From Paraglaciecola mesophila KMM 241 (GTDB taxonomy: Bacteria > Pseudomonadota > Gammaproteobacteria > Enterobacterales > Alteromonadaceae), in the NCBI RefSeq assembly GCF_000315015.1, contig NZ_BAEP01000023.1:1-64000 (forward strand): a DNA stretch of 64,000 nucleotides, written 5' to 3'. Position numbers and translations under genes: made by a program. The stretch's first letter is position 1, and each line of letters opens with the position of its first letter. This document shows, piece after piece, positions 46,773-55,904 of this stretch. Under the pieces are notes generated by a model that was not told where the DNA came from, did no database searches, and saw only the letters and a list, made by a program, of their open reading frames with translations.

Positions 46773-47879
46773 ATGGATCTTTCACAATGGAAACGCGTTG
46801 TAATCAAAGTAGGCAGCGCGCTAATAGCGCCGCACCGTAAAGGGTGTAGCAGTCATTACTTGCTCAGTATTGCGCAATTTATTGTACGCCTAAGAGCCAA
46901 TGGAGTTCAGGTTGTACTAGTATCATCAGGTTCAGTGGCAGCAGGTTCGCATTTGTTCCCCGAAACGGACAATGTAGATATCGCTTTGAAAAAAGCCATG
47001 GCCGCGGCCGGTCAAACTGAAATGATGGCCACGTGGGACAGACTGTTTGACTTCCCGACGGCGCAAATTTTATTAACCCATGGTGACCTACGTGATCGTG
47101 AGCGTTATGTGAGTATTCGTGAGACAACGTTTACGCTTTTAAATAACGGTGTACTACCGATTATTAACGAAAACGACACCGTCACCACGGATGACTTAAA
47201 AGTAGGTGACAACGATAATTTGTCAGCCATGGTAGCAGCCTCAGCTGATGCTGATGCACTTATCATCTGCTCAGACGTCGACGGGTTATATGACAAAAAC
47301 CCTAATACCCATGATGATGCGGTATTGCTACCTGAAGTCACAACCATTGACAGTCGCATTTTTGCCATGGGCGGCGGCGCAACGAGTGCTGTGGGCACTG
47401 GTGGAATGAAAACCAAAATTGAAGCAGCTGAAAAAGCCACTTCGCATGGTATTGACACCTTTATTGTCAATGGCTTTAAAGCAACCACCTTCAATACCTT
47501 ACTTGAGGGCAAAAACCCTGGCACGCACTTCAGGCCTTACGCCAAACCCATGCAGGAAAATGTGCATTGGATGACGCATACCGCGTCAGAACAAGGTGAA
47601 GTGGTAGTCGATAACGATTTTGACACCACTTTTGCATTAGAGGGTGAACAACTCACCAGTGATGAAATTGTCGAAGTAAACGGTAATTTCTCAGTGGGGG
47701 ACACCATTTTATTGAGAAAAGATGACGGAACGCGCATAGCGAAAGCGCGTTCAAACTACAGCAGTTGTTTGTTGAGTTTCATTGCGGACCAGGATGATCG
47801 TGAATTTGCCGATGAATTCCAAAATAGAACAGGTCCTATCATCTCGAAGAAGAATATCGCTGTATTGGAGAAACAATAA
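46773..47879 (+). CDS. proB: Glutamate 5-kinase
   Basis: ProB phosphorylates glutamate in the first step of proline synthesis. The amino acid kinase domain has VIKVGSALIAP, VLVSSGSVAAGSHLF, INENDTVTTDDLKVGDNDNLSAMVA and GTGGMKTKIEAAEKA; a PUA domain follows from about residue 275. Length (368) is standard. It begins 11 bases after putP and ends 2 bases before proA. Pro feedback control cannot be judged from sequence. Confidence 0.96.
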   Translation: MDLSQWKRVVIKVGSALIAPHRKGCSSHYLLSIAQFIVRLRANGVQVVLVSSGSVAAGSHLFPETDNVDIALKKAMAAAGQTEMMATWDRLFDFPTAQILLTHGDLRDRERYVSIRETTFTLLNNGVLPIINENDTVTTDDLKVGDNDNLSAMVAASADADALIICSDVDGLYDKNPNTHDDAVLLPEVTTIDSRIFAMGGGATSAVGTGGMKTKIEAAEKATSHGIDTFIVNGFKATTFNTLLEGKNPGTHFRPYAKPMQENVHWMTHTASEQGEVVVDNDFDTTFALEGEQLTSDEIVEVNGNFSVGDTILLRKDDGTRIAKARSNYSSCLLSFIADQDDREFADEFQNRTGPIISKKNIAVLEKQ

Positions 47880-47881
47880 GC

Positions 47882-49123
47882 ATGATTAAAGAATTAGCTC
47901 AAAACGCAGCGAAAGCCGCAAAAGTACTGGCAGTATTAGACGAAAAAACTAAAAACCAAGTTTTACAGGACATGGCTGATGCATTGCGTACTAACGCAGA
48001 AGTCATATACGCAGCCAACAAGATGGACTTAGCGCAAGCAGAAAAAGACGGCCTGGGTGCCGCTATGATTGACCGCCTTACCTTGAATGAAGAGCGCGTG
48101 GAAAGTATGGCCGCAGGCATCGAAACCATCGTATCTTTGCCAGACCCTGCAGGACAAGAGCGAATTATTGGTGAGCGACCTAACGGCTTAAAAATCAGCA
48201 AAATGCGTATTCCATTAGGTGTGGTATGCATGATCTATGAAGCACGCCCCAATGTAACAGCAGACGCAGGCGCATTGTGTTTTAAATCCGGTAATGGCGT
48301 TATCTTGCGTGGTGGTAAAGAGGCCCTAGGCAGCAGCAAAGCCATTGCTGCGATTTTACAAGATGTTCTGCAAAAGCACAGCTTACCCGTTGAACTTATC
48401 ACAGTTGTACCAGACCCTGACCGTGAACTAATGATGGAATTGATGCAGCAGAGTGATTATATCGATGTGATTATTCCGCGTGGTGGTGAAGGTTTGATCC
48501 GCTACGTAACCGACAACAGTAAAATACCGGTTATTCAGCATTTCAAAGGTGTGTGTCATCTTTACATAGACAAAGACGCAGATTTACAAACTGCCATCGA
48601 TTTGTTGGTAAATGGTAAGACACATCGCACGGGCGTATGTAATGCACTTGAAGGTCTAATCGTACACAAAGATATTGCTGAGCAATTCTTGCCATTGGCT
48701 GCAGCAGCTTTACAGAGTAAAGAGGTCAAAATTAACGCAAGCGCGCAAGCTGCGGGCTATTTTGATAACGCTACGGTCATTCAAGACGACGAGTTTGGTG
48801 AAGAATACCTAGATCTCGAAATTGCGGTTGGCATCGTCGATGACTTAGACGCGGCGTTTGAACACATAACCCGCTTCGGTAGTCATCATACAGAGGTTAT
48901 TTGTACCGCCAACGAAATCACGGCCAAGCGCTTTCAGCGCAGTGTTGATGCATCAGTGGTAATGGTAAATGCATCATCTCGCTTTTCTGACGGCAGTGAA
49001 CTAGGACTGGGTGCTGAAATAGGCATAGCAACGACTAAGCTGCATGCTTACGGGCCAATGGGGCTTGAGTCATTGACGGCTGAGAAATATTTGGTCAGTG
49101 GCACGGGTCAAGTTCGCGCCTAA
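47882..49123 (+). CDS. proA: Glutamate-5-semialdehyde dehydrogenase (gamma-glutamyl phosphate reductase)
   Basis: ProA reduces gamma-glutamyl phosphate with NADPH. The ALDH-like fold carries RIPLGVVCMIYEARPNVTADAGALCFKSGN (split here only by description), the Cys region GKTHRTGVCNALE with catalytic Cys near 255, and ASSRFSDGSELGLGAEIGI. Length (413) is standard. GGAG precedes the ATG, and the gene is 2 bases after proB. Confidence 0.97.
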   Translation: MIKELAQNAAKAAKVLAVLDEKTKNQVLQDMADALRTNAEVIYAANKMDLAQAEKDGLGAAMIDRLTLNEERVESMAAGIETIVSLPDPAGQERIIGERPNGLKISKMRIPLGVVCMIYEARPNVTADAGALCFKSGNGVILRGGKEALGSSKAIAAILQDVLQKHSLPVELITVVPDPDRELMMELMQQSDYIDVIIPRGGEGLIRYVTDNSKIPVIQHFKGVCHLYIDKDADLQTAIDLLVNGKTHRTGVCNALEGLIVHKDIAEQFLPLAAAALQSKEVKINASAQAAGYFDNATVIQDDEFGEEYLDLEIAVGIVDDLDAAFEHITRFGSHHTEVICTANEITAKRFQRSVDASVVMVNASSRFSDGSELGLGAEIGIATTKLHAYGPMGLESLTAEKYLVSGTGQVRA

Positions 49124-49258
49124 AAATCCCTTTTCGGCTAAGGAAGTAAGCGCTTTAAACACCTCACCAGAGGTTGGCTAGGTTCCTGCATTGTCATTTG
49201 GTATTCATTGAATTTCGAGTGCCGTGGCATGCTAAATAGCAATCGATTAAGACTATTC

Positions 49259-49290
49259 AATGGAGTTAACACGCAAGTGTTAACTCCATT
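49259..49290 (+). terminator. Long-stem terminator after proA
   Basis: AATGGAGTTAACAC (49259-49272) pairs perfectly with GTGTTAACTCCATT (49277-49290) around a GCAA tetraloop, followed by TTCG. It is 136 bases after the proA stop. A 14-bp stem with a GNRA loop makes it unusually stable. Confidence 0.8.
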
Positions 49291-49389
49291 TTCGTATGTT
49301 TGTTTGATAACCCGCGTATGGTGTTTATTGAGCGCAGCTTTTATTCACGACACTCACCCATGGCTTACGCCAGCACGAGAGTATCGACC

Positions 49390-50808
49390 ATGAATCAGCT
49401 GCAAGACAAAGATCGCGAACTGGCCCCCTTAGAGCGAAAATTTAATCACTTCATTTGCTCATTCGAGCAATTTTTTAAGAGCCAAGCGACCGCCAGTATC
49501 ACCTTACTTCTGGCAGCTATCGCCGCCATGGTGATTGCTAACTCCCAGTGGCATGAAGCCTACGAAGAGATAAGCCATATGGCATTTAGTATCTCCTTGG
49601 GGGACTTCGCCATTAGTCATTCCCTGCATACTTGGGTGAATGACGGCTTAATGGTGCTGTTCTTCTTCTTGCTTGGCTTGGAGATTAAATACGAATGCTT
49701 GGTGGGAGATTTAAAAGATTTTCGTGACTCAAGTCTCGTTATCGCGATGGCAATTGGCGGTATGTTACTCCCCGCTGGTATTTATGCAGGGGTAGCTCTA
49801 AATGGCGTGGACGAAGCGTTACGTGGTTGGGGTATACCCATGGCCACCGATACTGCCTTTGCATTAGGCATTCTGGCATTACTGGGCAGTAAGGCGCCGC
49901 GTTCGGCAGCGGTAACCTTGTCAGCGTTGGCCATTGTGGATGACATGGGCGCAGTTGCGGTGATTGGCTTGTTTTACACTGAAAACATACACCTGACATC
50001 CCTCATGTATGCAGGCCTGACGTTATGCGGCTTGTTTGCGTTGAATGTACTCGGCTTTCGCCGACCTATTTTTTACCTAGTTGGGGGCATTCTGTTGTGG
50101 TGGTTTGTGCTGCAATCAGGTGTGCATGCAACTGCAGCAGGTATTTTGGCCGCGCTCGCCGTCCCCACAAAGCCTTATGCTCAAAGTACTTGGTTTGCCA
50201 CCAACATGCGAAGTGTATTAAATCGGTTTGAGAAAAATGACCGTAAGGATAAATCCATCCTAGAGCAGCAAGATCAACATGAATTAGTAGAGCAAGCACA
50301 AGATATTGCCGCTATGACCACCACACCGATACAGCGCTGGGGCCATGTGCTGAATCGGCCTGTCAGCTTAATCATTTTACCTATTTTTGCGTTTATCAAC
50401 GCTGGCGTGGCGCTACCTGATGACCTCAGTAAAATATTCGATTCAGTAGTCTTTATTGGGGTGGCCAGCGCCATGGTGCTGGGAAAAGTGATCGGCATCA
50501 GTTTATTCGCATGGTTAGCGGTTAAAAGTGGCCTCTCTCGTTTGCCCAATGGGTTGGCATTTGGGCATGTATTCGCGTTGGCGTGTTTAGCTGGGGTGGG
50601 CTTCACTATGTCATTATTTATTGCATCACTGGGCTTTGCTGGTCATCCTGAATTATTGGCGCAAGCCAAATTGGGCATTTTGGCCGGCTCCGTAATAGCA
50701 GCAATAATCGGTACGAGCTTGTTTCTAATGATAGAGCATAAAGTGCACGAAGAGCCAAAAGACGAGCAGCACAACAAGGCAGGCTTGCCGCAAACTGACC
50801 AAGAGTAG
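49390..50808 (+). CDS. nhaA: Na+/H+ antiporter NhaA
   Basis: NhaA exchanges protons for sodium across the inner membrane. Conserved blocks include FFFLLGLEIKYECLVGDL and ATDTAFALGILALLG with LAIVDDMGAVAVIG, whose Asp-Asp pair binds the ion. About 472 residues from ATG 49390; the frame extends to 49300, but the upstream part is not protein-like and GAGAG precedes 49390. A hydrophilic insert (about 272-312, KDKSILEQQDQHELVEQ) makes it longer than E. coli NhaA (388). Confidence 0.95.
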   Translation: MNQLQDKDRELAPLERKFNHFICSFEQFFKSQATASITLLLAAIAAMVIANSQWHEAYEEISHMAFSISLGDFAISHSLHTWVNDGLMVLFFFLLGLEIKYECLVGDLKDFRDSSLVIAMAIGGMLLPAGIYAGVALNGVDEALRGWGIPMATDTAFALGILALLGSKAPRSAAVTLSALAIVDDMGAVAVIGLFYTENIHLTSLMYAGLTLCGLFALNVLGFRRPIFYLVGGILLWWFVLQSGVHATAAGILAALAVPTKPYAQSTWFATNMRSVLNRFEKNDRKDKSILEQQDQHELVEQAQDIAAMTTTPIQRWGHVLNRPVSLIILPIFAFINAGVALPDDLSKIFDSVVFIGVASAMVLGKVIGISLFAWLAVKSGLSRLPNGLAFGHVFALACLAGVGFTMSLFIASLGFAGHPELLAQAKLGILAGSVIAAIIGTSLFLMIEHKVHEEPKDEQHNKAGLPQTDQE

Positions 50809-50872
50809 TTGATCTTAAAAAGGCTTCTAAACATACTGAGCTTACTGTTATTCGACTATCAAGGGTTCAACT

Positions 50873-52060
50873 TTGAGTCAGCACAGCGATGTTAACGCCT
50901 TTTTGCGCTTGGTTGTTATATCTACAATGACCAAACTAGCGGATATTCTCATATCCGCTAAAACAACCCTACCTTGGGTGCTCACCAGCATAGGTGCACC
51001 TAGCTGGATGATTTCTCTTTTAGTGCCCATCCGAGAATCTGGCTCACTGATCCCCCAGTGGCCGTTAAAGCATCGAATTGAACGCTACGTTAAGCGCCAA
51101 CGTGTATGGCGAGTCGGTGTTCTGGTGCAAGCGTTAGCGATATTGGGCATGGTGCCAGCAGTGGCGATGCTCGATGCTTTTTACGCTGGCGCAGGTATTC
51201 TCATTTTGTTAATGGTCCTAAGTTTGGGCCGCGCCCTGTGTTCACTGACCATGAAAGACATGGAAGGTGCGCTAATTGAAAAGGGTCGCCGAGGCAAATT
51301 AGTGGGGATAGCCAGTGGCATTTCTGGTTTGTTGTCATTGCTCAGCGCTGGGGCGCTGATCCTAGGTAAAGAGCAGTTCGAACAGGTTTGGTTATTGTTT
51401 ATTATGGGGTTCGCCAGTGTATTGTTTATCGCAACGCTACCTTTGTCGTTCGCGTTAAATGCTGAGGTAGAATCAGAAAGTGATCGCGGCGGTGTCTCTT
51501 TTTTGCAAACCCTTAAAGGCGACGCTGCATTAGTGCACTTAATCATTAGCCGCTGCTTGTTGTTGCATAGCGCTTTAATAGCGCCATTTTTCGTCAGCAT
51601 CACCACAAGTCAAGATGATACCTTTCAACTACCGTATTTTATCGCAGCCAGCTCACTCGCTGCGTTCTTATCTTCCTATGTGTGGGGCTCGTGGTCAGAT
51701 AAAAGTGCCGTTCTAACCATACGCATTGCCAGCGTAATATGTGTGATTGCAGGCACAGCGTTCTATTTCTGCTATCAAATGGGGTCGCTCTGGCTAAACG
51801 TAGGCTTGTTCTTTTTGCTTTCAGTGGGGTACGCAGGAGTCAGAACTGCTCGTAAAACCTACTTACTTGATATTGCCAGTGGCGATACCCGCACCCAGTA
51901 TGTTGCCACCGCAAATACTGTTGTGGGATATGTCTTACTGGCCTTTGGCGGAATGTATGCCGTGGTTTATCCGCTGATCAATGAACACATTATCGCTTTG
52001 ATGACTGGGTTTCTCGTACTTGGTCTTGGACAGAGTTACTGGCTGAAAAAAGAGAAGTAG
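50873..52060 (+). CDS. MFS transporter
   Basis: The protein of 395 residues has about 12 membrane segments and an internal loop near 190-205, as in the Major Facilitator Superfamily. TTG start with AAGGG 7 bases upstream. It contains LVPIRESGSLIPQWPLK early on, a feature of a poorly known MFS group in marine gammaproteobacteria. Single gene ended by a hairpin. Substrate unknown. Confidence 0.85.
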   Translation: MSQHSDVNAFLRLVVISTMTKLADILISAKTTLPWVLTSIGAPSWMISLLVPIRESGSLIPQWPLKHRIERYVKRQRVWRVGVLVQALAILGMVPAVAMLDAFYAGAGILILLMVLSLGRALCSLTMKDMEGALIEKGRRGKLVGIASGISGLLSLLSAGALILGKEQFEQVWLLFIMGFASVLFIATLPLSFALNAEVESESDRGGVSFLQTLKGDAALVHLIISRCLLLHSALIAPFFVSITTSQDDTFQLPYFIAASSLAAFLSSYVWGSWSDKSAVLTIRIASVICVIAGTAFYFCYQMGSLWLNVGLFFLLSVGYAGVRTARKTYLLDIASGDTRTQYVATANTVVGYVLLAFGGMYAVVYPLINEHIIALMTGFLVLGLGQSYWLKKEK

Positions 52061-52079
52061 CGCTGACTACTTCATTTTT
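52054..52079 (+). terminator. Terminator overlapping the MFS gene stop
   Basis: GAAGTAG (52054-52060, including the TAG stop) pairs with CTACTTC (52067-52073), followed by ATTTTTC. Confidence 0.8.
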
Positions 52080-52082
52080 CGG

Positions 52083-53237
52083 TTATAAAATATTTTGGCC
52101 TTGTTCTGGGTCGCGGGCCTGTTTTGCTTGCTGGCGTATATCATGGGTATCGCTGCTTAAATCATCTTGATGCTCTATGGCATCGCTATCTTGCTCAATA
52201 GCTTCGTTGTTTGCTGGCAATGGGCGCAACGCTTGAGATCCGTAACTCGAGTCACTCTTACCCGAAGATATTTGATGAACCGGCACACCTTGAGGGAAGA
52301 TTATCTCACGGGCATCATCCGGCATGCTGATGTTGTTTCTTTCAAATTCACGCATGATCAAGCGCATTAACATTGAAGATACTTTAAGCAGGCTGTATTG
52401 CTGTGCGTCAATCCAAAAATAGACCTTAAGGTTTACTGTAGAGGAACCTAATTCATCCACCAACACTTGAGGCTCTGGGTCTTGTAAAATGGTATTTTGC
52501 GAACAGAGCACTTTGGTGGCTAATTGCTGAGCTTCTAAAATACTGGAGTCGTAACCGATACCGATAGTGAACTTACCACGCATTTTCGGGTTGGCAGTGA
52601 GATTACGAATGATATTTTTATAAATCGTCGCGTTGGGAATTTGAATATGATTACCATCGAAGTCGACTAAAGTAGTCGCCCGGGCGGTTACTTGCTTTAC
52701 AATCCCTAACTGCCCCTGTACCTCTATTACATCATCAATTTTAAAAGGCTTCTGCACACTAAGCAGCAAACTTGAAATAAAGTTCTCTGCGATATCACGA
52801 AATGCAAACCCGAGTATTAAGCCCATCACACCAGTACCGCTGACAATCGCAATAGCAAATTCACTTAAGCCGGCAAATCGCAAGAACACATATAAGCCAA
52901 GCAAAATAATTAGCAGGCTAATAGTGCGCCGCGTAACAAGCCTAATTAACTCACTCTGACTAACGTAACCAATAGGCCTGACAAGCAAGGTAGAAATAGG
53001 TCTGGCGAGGGCATAACAAATAATAAAGAACACCAGCCCTAGTGTGAGCATGGGTAAAGCCATTACAAAGTTGTGCCACAAGAGGATTACATCTGCCCAC
53101 ACATCTAATGTCTGCGTCATCAAGGGTTCTTCAACAATACTTTCCTGAGCAAAGGTGTCAGGCACGAATATGGCATAGGCCACTATCAAAGACATAACAA
53201 CAACGGCGTTTTTACAAGAACGAATAATTAAGTGCAT
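52083..53237 (-). CDS. MscS-family mechanosensitive channel
   Basis: A signal-like N-terminus (ending TFAQ) is followed by three membrane segments and the MscS pore and beta domain (GTGVMGLILGFAFRDIAENFISSLLLSVQKPFKIDDVIEV is read here as separate pieces: pore helix GVMGLILGFA, then FRDIAENFISS). ATG 53237 is chosen because AGGTGG lies before it and it starts a proper signal sequence; a longer frame to 53390 is not protein-like. It protects against osmotic downshock. The acidic C-terminal tail (about 330-384) is low in complexity. Confidence 0.92.
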   Translation of the reverse strand: MHLIIRSCKNAVVVMSLIVAYAIFVPDTFAQESIVEEPLMTQTLDVWADVILLWHNFVMALPMLTLGLVFFIICYALARPISTLLVRPIGYVSQSELIRLVTRRTISLLIILLGLYVFLRFAGLSEFAIAIVSGTGVMGLILGFAFRDIAENFISSLLLSVQKPFKIDDVIEVQGQLGIVKQVTARATTLVDFDGNHIQIPNATIYKNIIRNLTANPKMRGKFTIGIGYDSSILEAQQLATKVLCSQNTILQDPEPQVLVDELGSSTVNLKVYFWIDAQQYSLLKVSSMLMRLIMREFERNNISMPDDAREIIFPQGVPVHQISSGKSDSSYGSQALRPLPANNEAIEQDSDAIEHQDDLSSDTHDIRQQAKQARDPEQGQNIL

Positions 53238-53348
53238 ATGCCACCTGATTGTTTCTCTATACGTATAGAGCAAGAAGTTCGAATTAAGTGTGAGGCAAGA
53301 TAGGTGCCACGCCGATTTCAGTGTACATAATAAAAAAAGGATATGCCC

Positions 53349-54311
53349 GTGAGCATTAATCGTGGAGAAGCAGCAACCGGCCCTAGTCAAATCCCAATTT
53401 CTGGCTGGTGGGATATTTTACGTCGTACCGTGAAAAAAATGCTCGATGACAATCTGTCCTTGATTGCCGCTGGGGTCGGTTTTTATTTTTTGCTGGCAGT
53501 GTTTCCATTATTGGTGGCTTTTATATCGATATATGGCTTGTTGGTTTCACCGGATGAACTTCAACAACATTTGAACCAGCTTATTGGCGTTGTGCCGGAC
53601 CAAGGTCGGCAAATTATTTCTCAGCAAGTTGAACGTATCATGGCTAAATCGAATACCGCATTAAGTACTGGCGTTGTGTTTAGTACCTTATTTGCTGTAT
53701 GGAGCGCGAGTAAGGGCGCTCAAGCGATGATAACTGCATGTAATATCACCTACGGGCAAAGCCAAAATCGAAGTTTTATAATGATGCTCGTGATGCGCGT
53801 GTTGTTAACTGTCAGCGCAGTGATGCTGCTTGTCGCGGCGCTTTTCACCATTGCGATATTGCCAATTTTATTCTCGTATGTCGGCCTGCATGATTACGCC
53901 AGCGTATTAGTGCAATGGCTAACGTGGCCTTTCTTAGCGCTGGTATTTAATGTAGCGCTTGCCGCTTTTTATCGCTATGGCCCTCACCGCAGCACCGCTA
54001 AGTGGCGCTGGGTCACACCCGGGTCCTTGATAGCGAGCACGCTGTGGGTTGCCTTTTCGTTTGCGTTTTCATTCTATCTTGGGCAATTTGGCCAGTATGA
54101 CAAAATGTATGGCTCTCTTGGCAGTGTAGTGGTGCTGTTAATGTGGTTTTACTTAACGGCCTACATCATTTTACTAGGGGCAGAGTTTAATGCTGCTATG
54201 GAGCACCAGACCGAAAAAGACAGCACCCATGGCCATGACAAACCCCCGGGTAGCAGAGGTGCCCATGTAGCGGATACTCGCCCAGATGATTTAAAAGAAA
54301 AAGGCGATTAG
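53349..54311 (+). CDS. YihY/UPF0761 inner-membrane protein (formerly 'RNase BN-like')
   Basis: The protein of about 320 residues has six membrane segments with family blocks DNLSLIAAGVGFYFLLAVFP, WSASKGAQAMITACNITYG and YGSLGSVVVLLMWFYLTAYIILLGAEFNA. GTG 53349 has AAGGA 7 bases upstream; ATG 53343 would be only one base from it. The acidic hydrophilic tail is cytosolic or periplasmic. The function of the family is unknown; the old RNase BN label is wrong. Divergent from mscS. Confidence 0.93.
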   Translation: MSINRGEAATGPSQIPISGWWDILRRTVKKMLDDNLSLIAAGVGFYFLLAVFPLLVAFISIYGLLVSPDELQQHLNQLIGVVPDQGRQIISQQVERIMAKSNTALSTGVVFSTLFAVWSASKGAQAMITACNITYGQSQNRSFIMMLVMRVLLTVSAVMLLVAALFTIAILPILFSYVGLHDYASVLVQWLTWPFLALVFNVALAAFYRYGPHRSTAKWRWVTPGSLIASTLWVAFSFAFSFYLGQFGQYDKMYGSLGSVVVLLMWFYLTAYIILLGAEFNAAMEHQTEKDSTHGHDKPPGSRGAHVADTRPDDLKEKGD

Positions 54312-54431
54312 TGCTATACGTGCATTATATTTGCTCCCTTTTAAAAGTAGGAACGCTAATTGCTCACTAAATATTTAGTACACGCCATTTACTTTTAACC
54401 ACAAACATATTGATGAAACAGGAGCGTTATT

Positions 54432-54590
54432 ATGGATTTAATAAGAATACTGATTGCTATTTTACTACCACCTCTAGGTGTGTTCCTTCAAGTAGGCCTA
54501 GGCGGCGCGTTTTGGTTGAACATTCTGTTGACCTTGTTGGGCTATATCCCAGGTATTATCCACGCAGTTTGGATCATCGCTAAACGTTAA
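54432..54590 (+). CDS. Pmp3/YqaE-family small membrane protein
   Basis: This 52-residue protein (MDLIRILIAILLPPLGVFLQ...) has two membrane segments and the Pmp3 signature LLPPLGVFLQ and LTLLGYIPGIIHAVW. AGGAG precedes the ATG. Pmp3/YqaE proteins respond to salt, cold or membrane stress. It is too short for many gene finders. It is followed by an ACCTAAAG/CTTTAGGT hairpin at 54603-54638. Confidence 0.93.
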   Translation: MDLIRILIAILLPPLGVFLQVGLGGAFWLNILLTLLGYIPGIIHAVWIIAKR

Positions 54591-54665
54591 TTCGTCAACA
54601 TAACCTAAAGAGGCAAGCTGTAAAAATGCCCTTTAGGTGTGTAATTTCTACCCTTAATTAATCCT

Positions 54666-54695
54666 ATTCACCCGCGTCCAGCGGGTGAATATTTT
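54666..54695 (+). terminator. Hairpin before the DUF748 gene
   Basis: ATTCACCCGC (54666-54675) and GCGGGTGAAT (54681-54690) form a perfect 10-bp stem, loop GTCCA, followed by ATTTTG. It lies 76 bases after the Pmp3-like gene and only about 20 before the next ATG, so it could also act as a 5' leader element. Confidence 0.65.
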
Positions 54696-54712
54696 GTAAC
54701 TCGGAGCGTAAG

Positions 54713-55843
54713 ATGGCAACTCGTCGGCGTAAAACTGCGATAACCCTAATCAGTTTAGCGGTCATCTTAGTTGCGCTAAGACTGGTTGCTCCTTATGCAG
54801 TGCAAAAAGGCGTAAATTACGCCATCAAAACCACTCCAGGGTTAAGTGGTCAAGTAGGTGATGTAGATATTGCTTTATACCGCGGCGCCTATCAGGTCAA
54901 AGATATTGAACTTAACCTAGTGGACGGGGGCTTACAAAAGCCCCTTATTAGTATTCAGCAACTTGATATTTCCGTACTTTGGTCTGCGTTGTTTCGCGGC
55001 AGCATCGTCTCTGAAATGACATTCTTAAAGCCCCAGTTTTACTACGCAGATGATGTTCAGCAAAAAGAAAAAATCAATCAAGACGTGCAAGACGAGCAAA
55101 CCTGGATAACGTTAGCAAATCGCCTTGTGCCCTTTTCTATTGACCGGATTGATATCATCGACGGCCGCTTGATGTTTGAAACCATCAGCGCACAGCGCAA
55201 AACCCTGACTGAAATCACAGATGTACATGGTCAAATTACAAATTTAACCAACAGCAAGCAGCGCTCTGGAACACTGGTAACAAACCTCGTGCTAGATGCA
55301 GAAATTGCTGGGGTCTGCCCATTAGCGGTTTCGGGCTCTTACGACCCTTACGCCAGCAAGCCAACCTTTAACGTAGATGTAGAAATGCAGCGTTTACCGG
55401 TGAAACACATCGACCACCTCATCAGCTTTTACTCACCCTTTGACTTAGAGGCAGGGCAAATTGATTTTGCGATGGAGTTTGCTTCAAAGCAGGGGGACGT
55501 TAGCGGCTATGTGAAGGCCGGGGTATATGATTTATCGGTGTTTGACTGGCAAGAAGACGTGGTTAAAGATGGTGACAACCCATTCCAGTGGTTGTTTGAG
55601 GCCACCACTGGCGGTATCGCTGAGCTGTTTGAAGGCGGAACGAAAGATCTTATTGCCACTCGCGTGCCCCTTGAAGGCAAGATAGATGACATTCAAACAC
55701 CGCTTTGGCCTGCGATAGGGGCTATTATTAAAAATGCATTCATTAAGTCTCTTGATATTAAAGTTGATAAAGTGGTGTCTTTGCCCGCATCGGCAAAAAA
55801 AAATAATATGCCCAAGCGATTGTCTGTTTACACTACAACTTAA
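54713..55843 (+). CDS. AsmA/DUF748-like envelope protein
   Basis: One N-terminal membrane anchor (about 8-30) is followed by a periplasmic beta-rich region of about 340 residues; VGDVDIALYRGAYQVKDIELNLVDGG and ISIQQLDISVLWSALFRGSIVSEMTFLKP are typical of AsmA/DUF748 proteins. CGGAGCG precedes the ATG. Family members affect outer-membrane lipid transport or assembly. Role here unknown. Confidence 0.85.
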   Translation: MATRRRKTAITLISLAVILVALRLVAPYAVQKGVNYAIKTTPGLSGQVGDVDIALYRGAYQVKDIELNLVDGGLQKPLISIQQLDISVLWSALFRGSIVSEMTFLKPQFYYADDVQQKEKINQDVQDEQTWITLANRLVPFSIDRIDIIDGRLMFETISAQRKTLTEITDVHGQITNLTNSKQRSGTLVTNLVLDAEIAGVCPLAVSGSYDPYASKPTFNVDVEMQRLPVKHIDHLISFYSPFDLEAGQIDFAMEFASKQGDVSGYVKAGVYDLSVFDWQEDVVKDGDNPFQWLFEATTGGIAELFEGGTKDLIATRVPLEGKIDDIQTPLWPAIGAIIKNAFIKSLDIKVDKVVSLPASAKKNNMPKRLSVYTTT

Positions 55844-55904
55844 ACGTCTAGGTTAAAAACAACCTGGTTCTACTGATAGCCAATGACTTAAACCGAGAGC
55901 GAAG

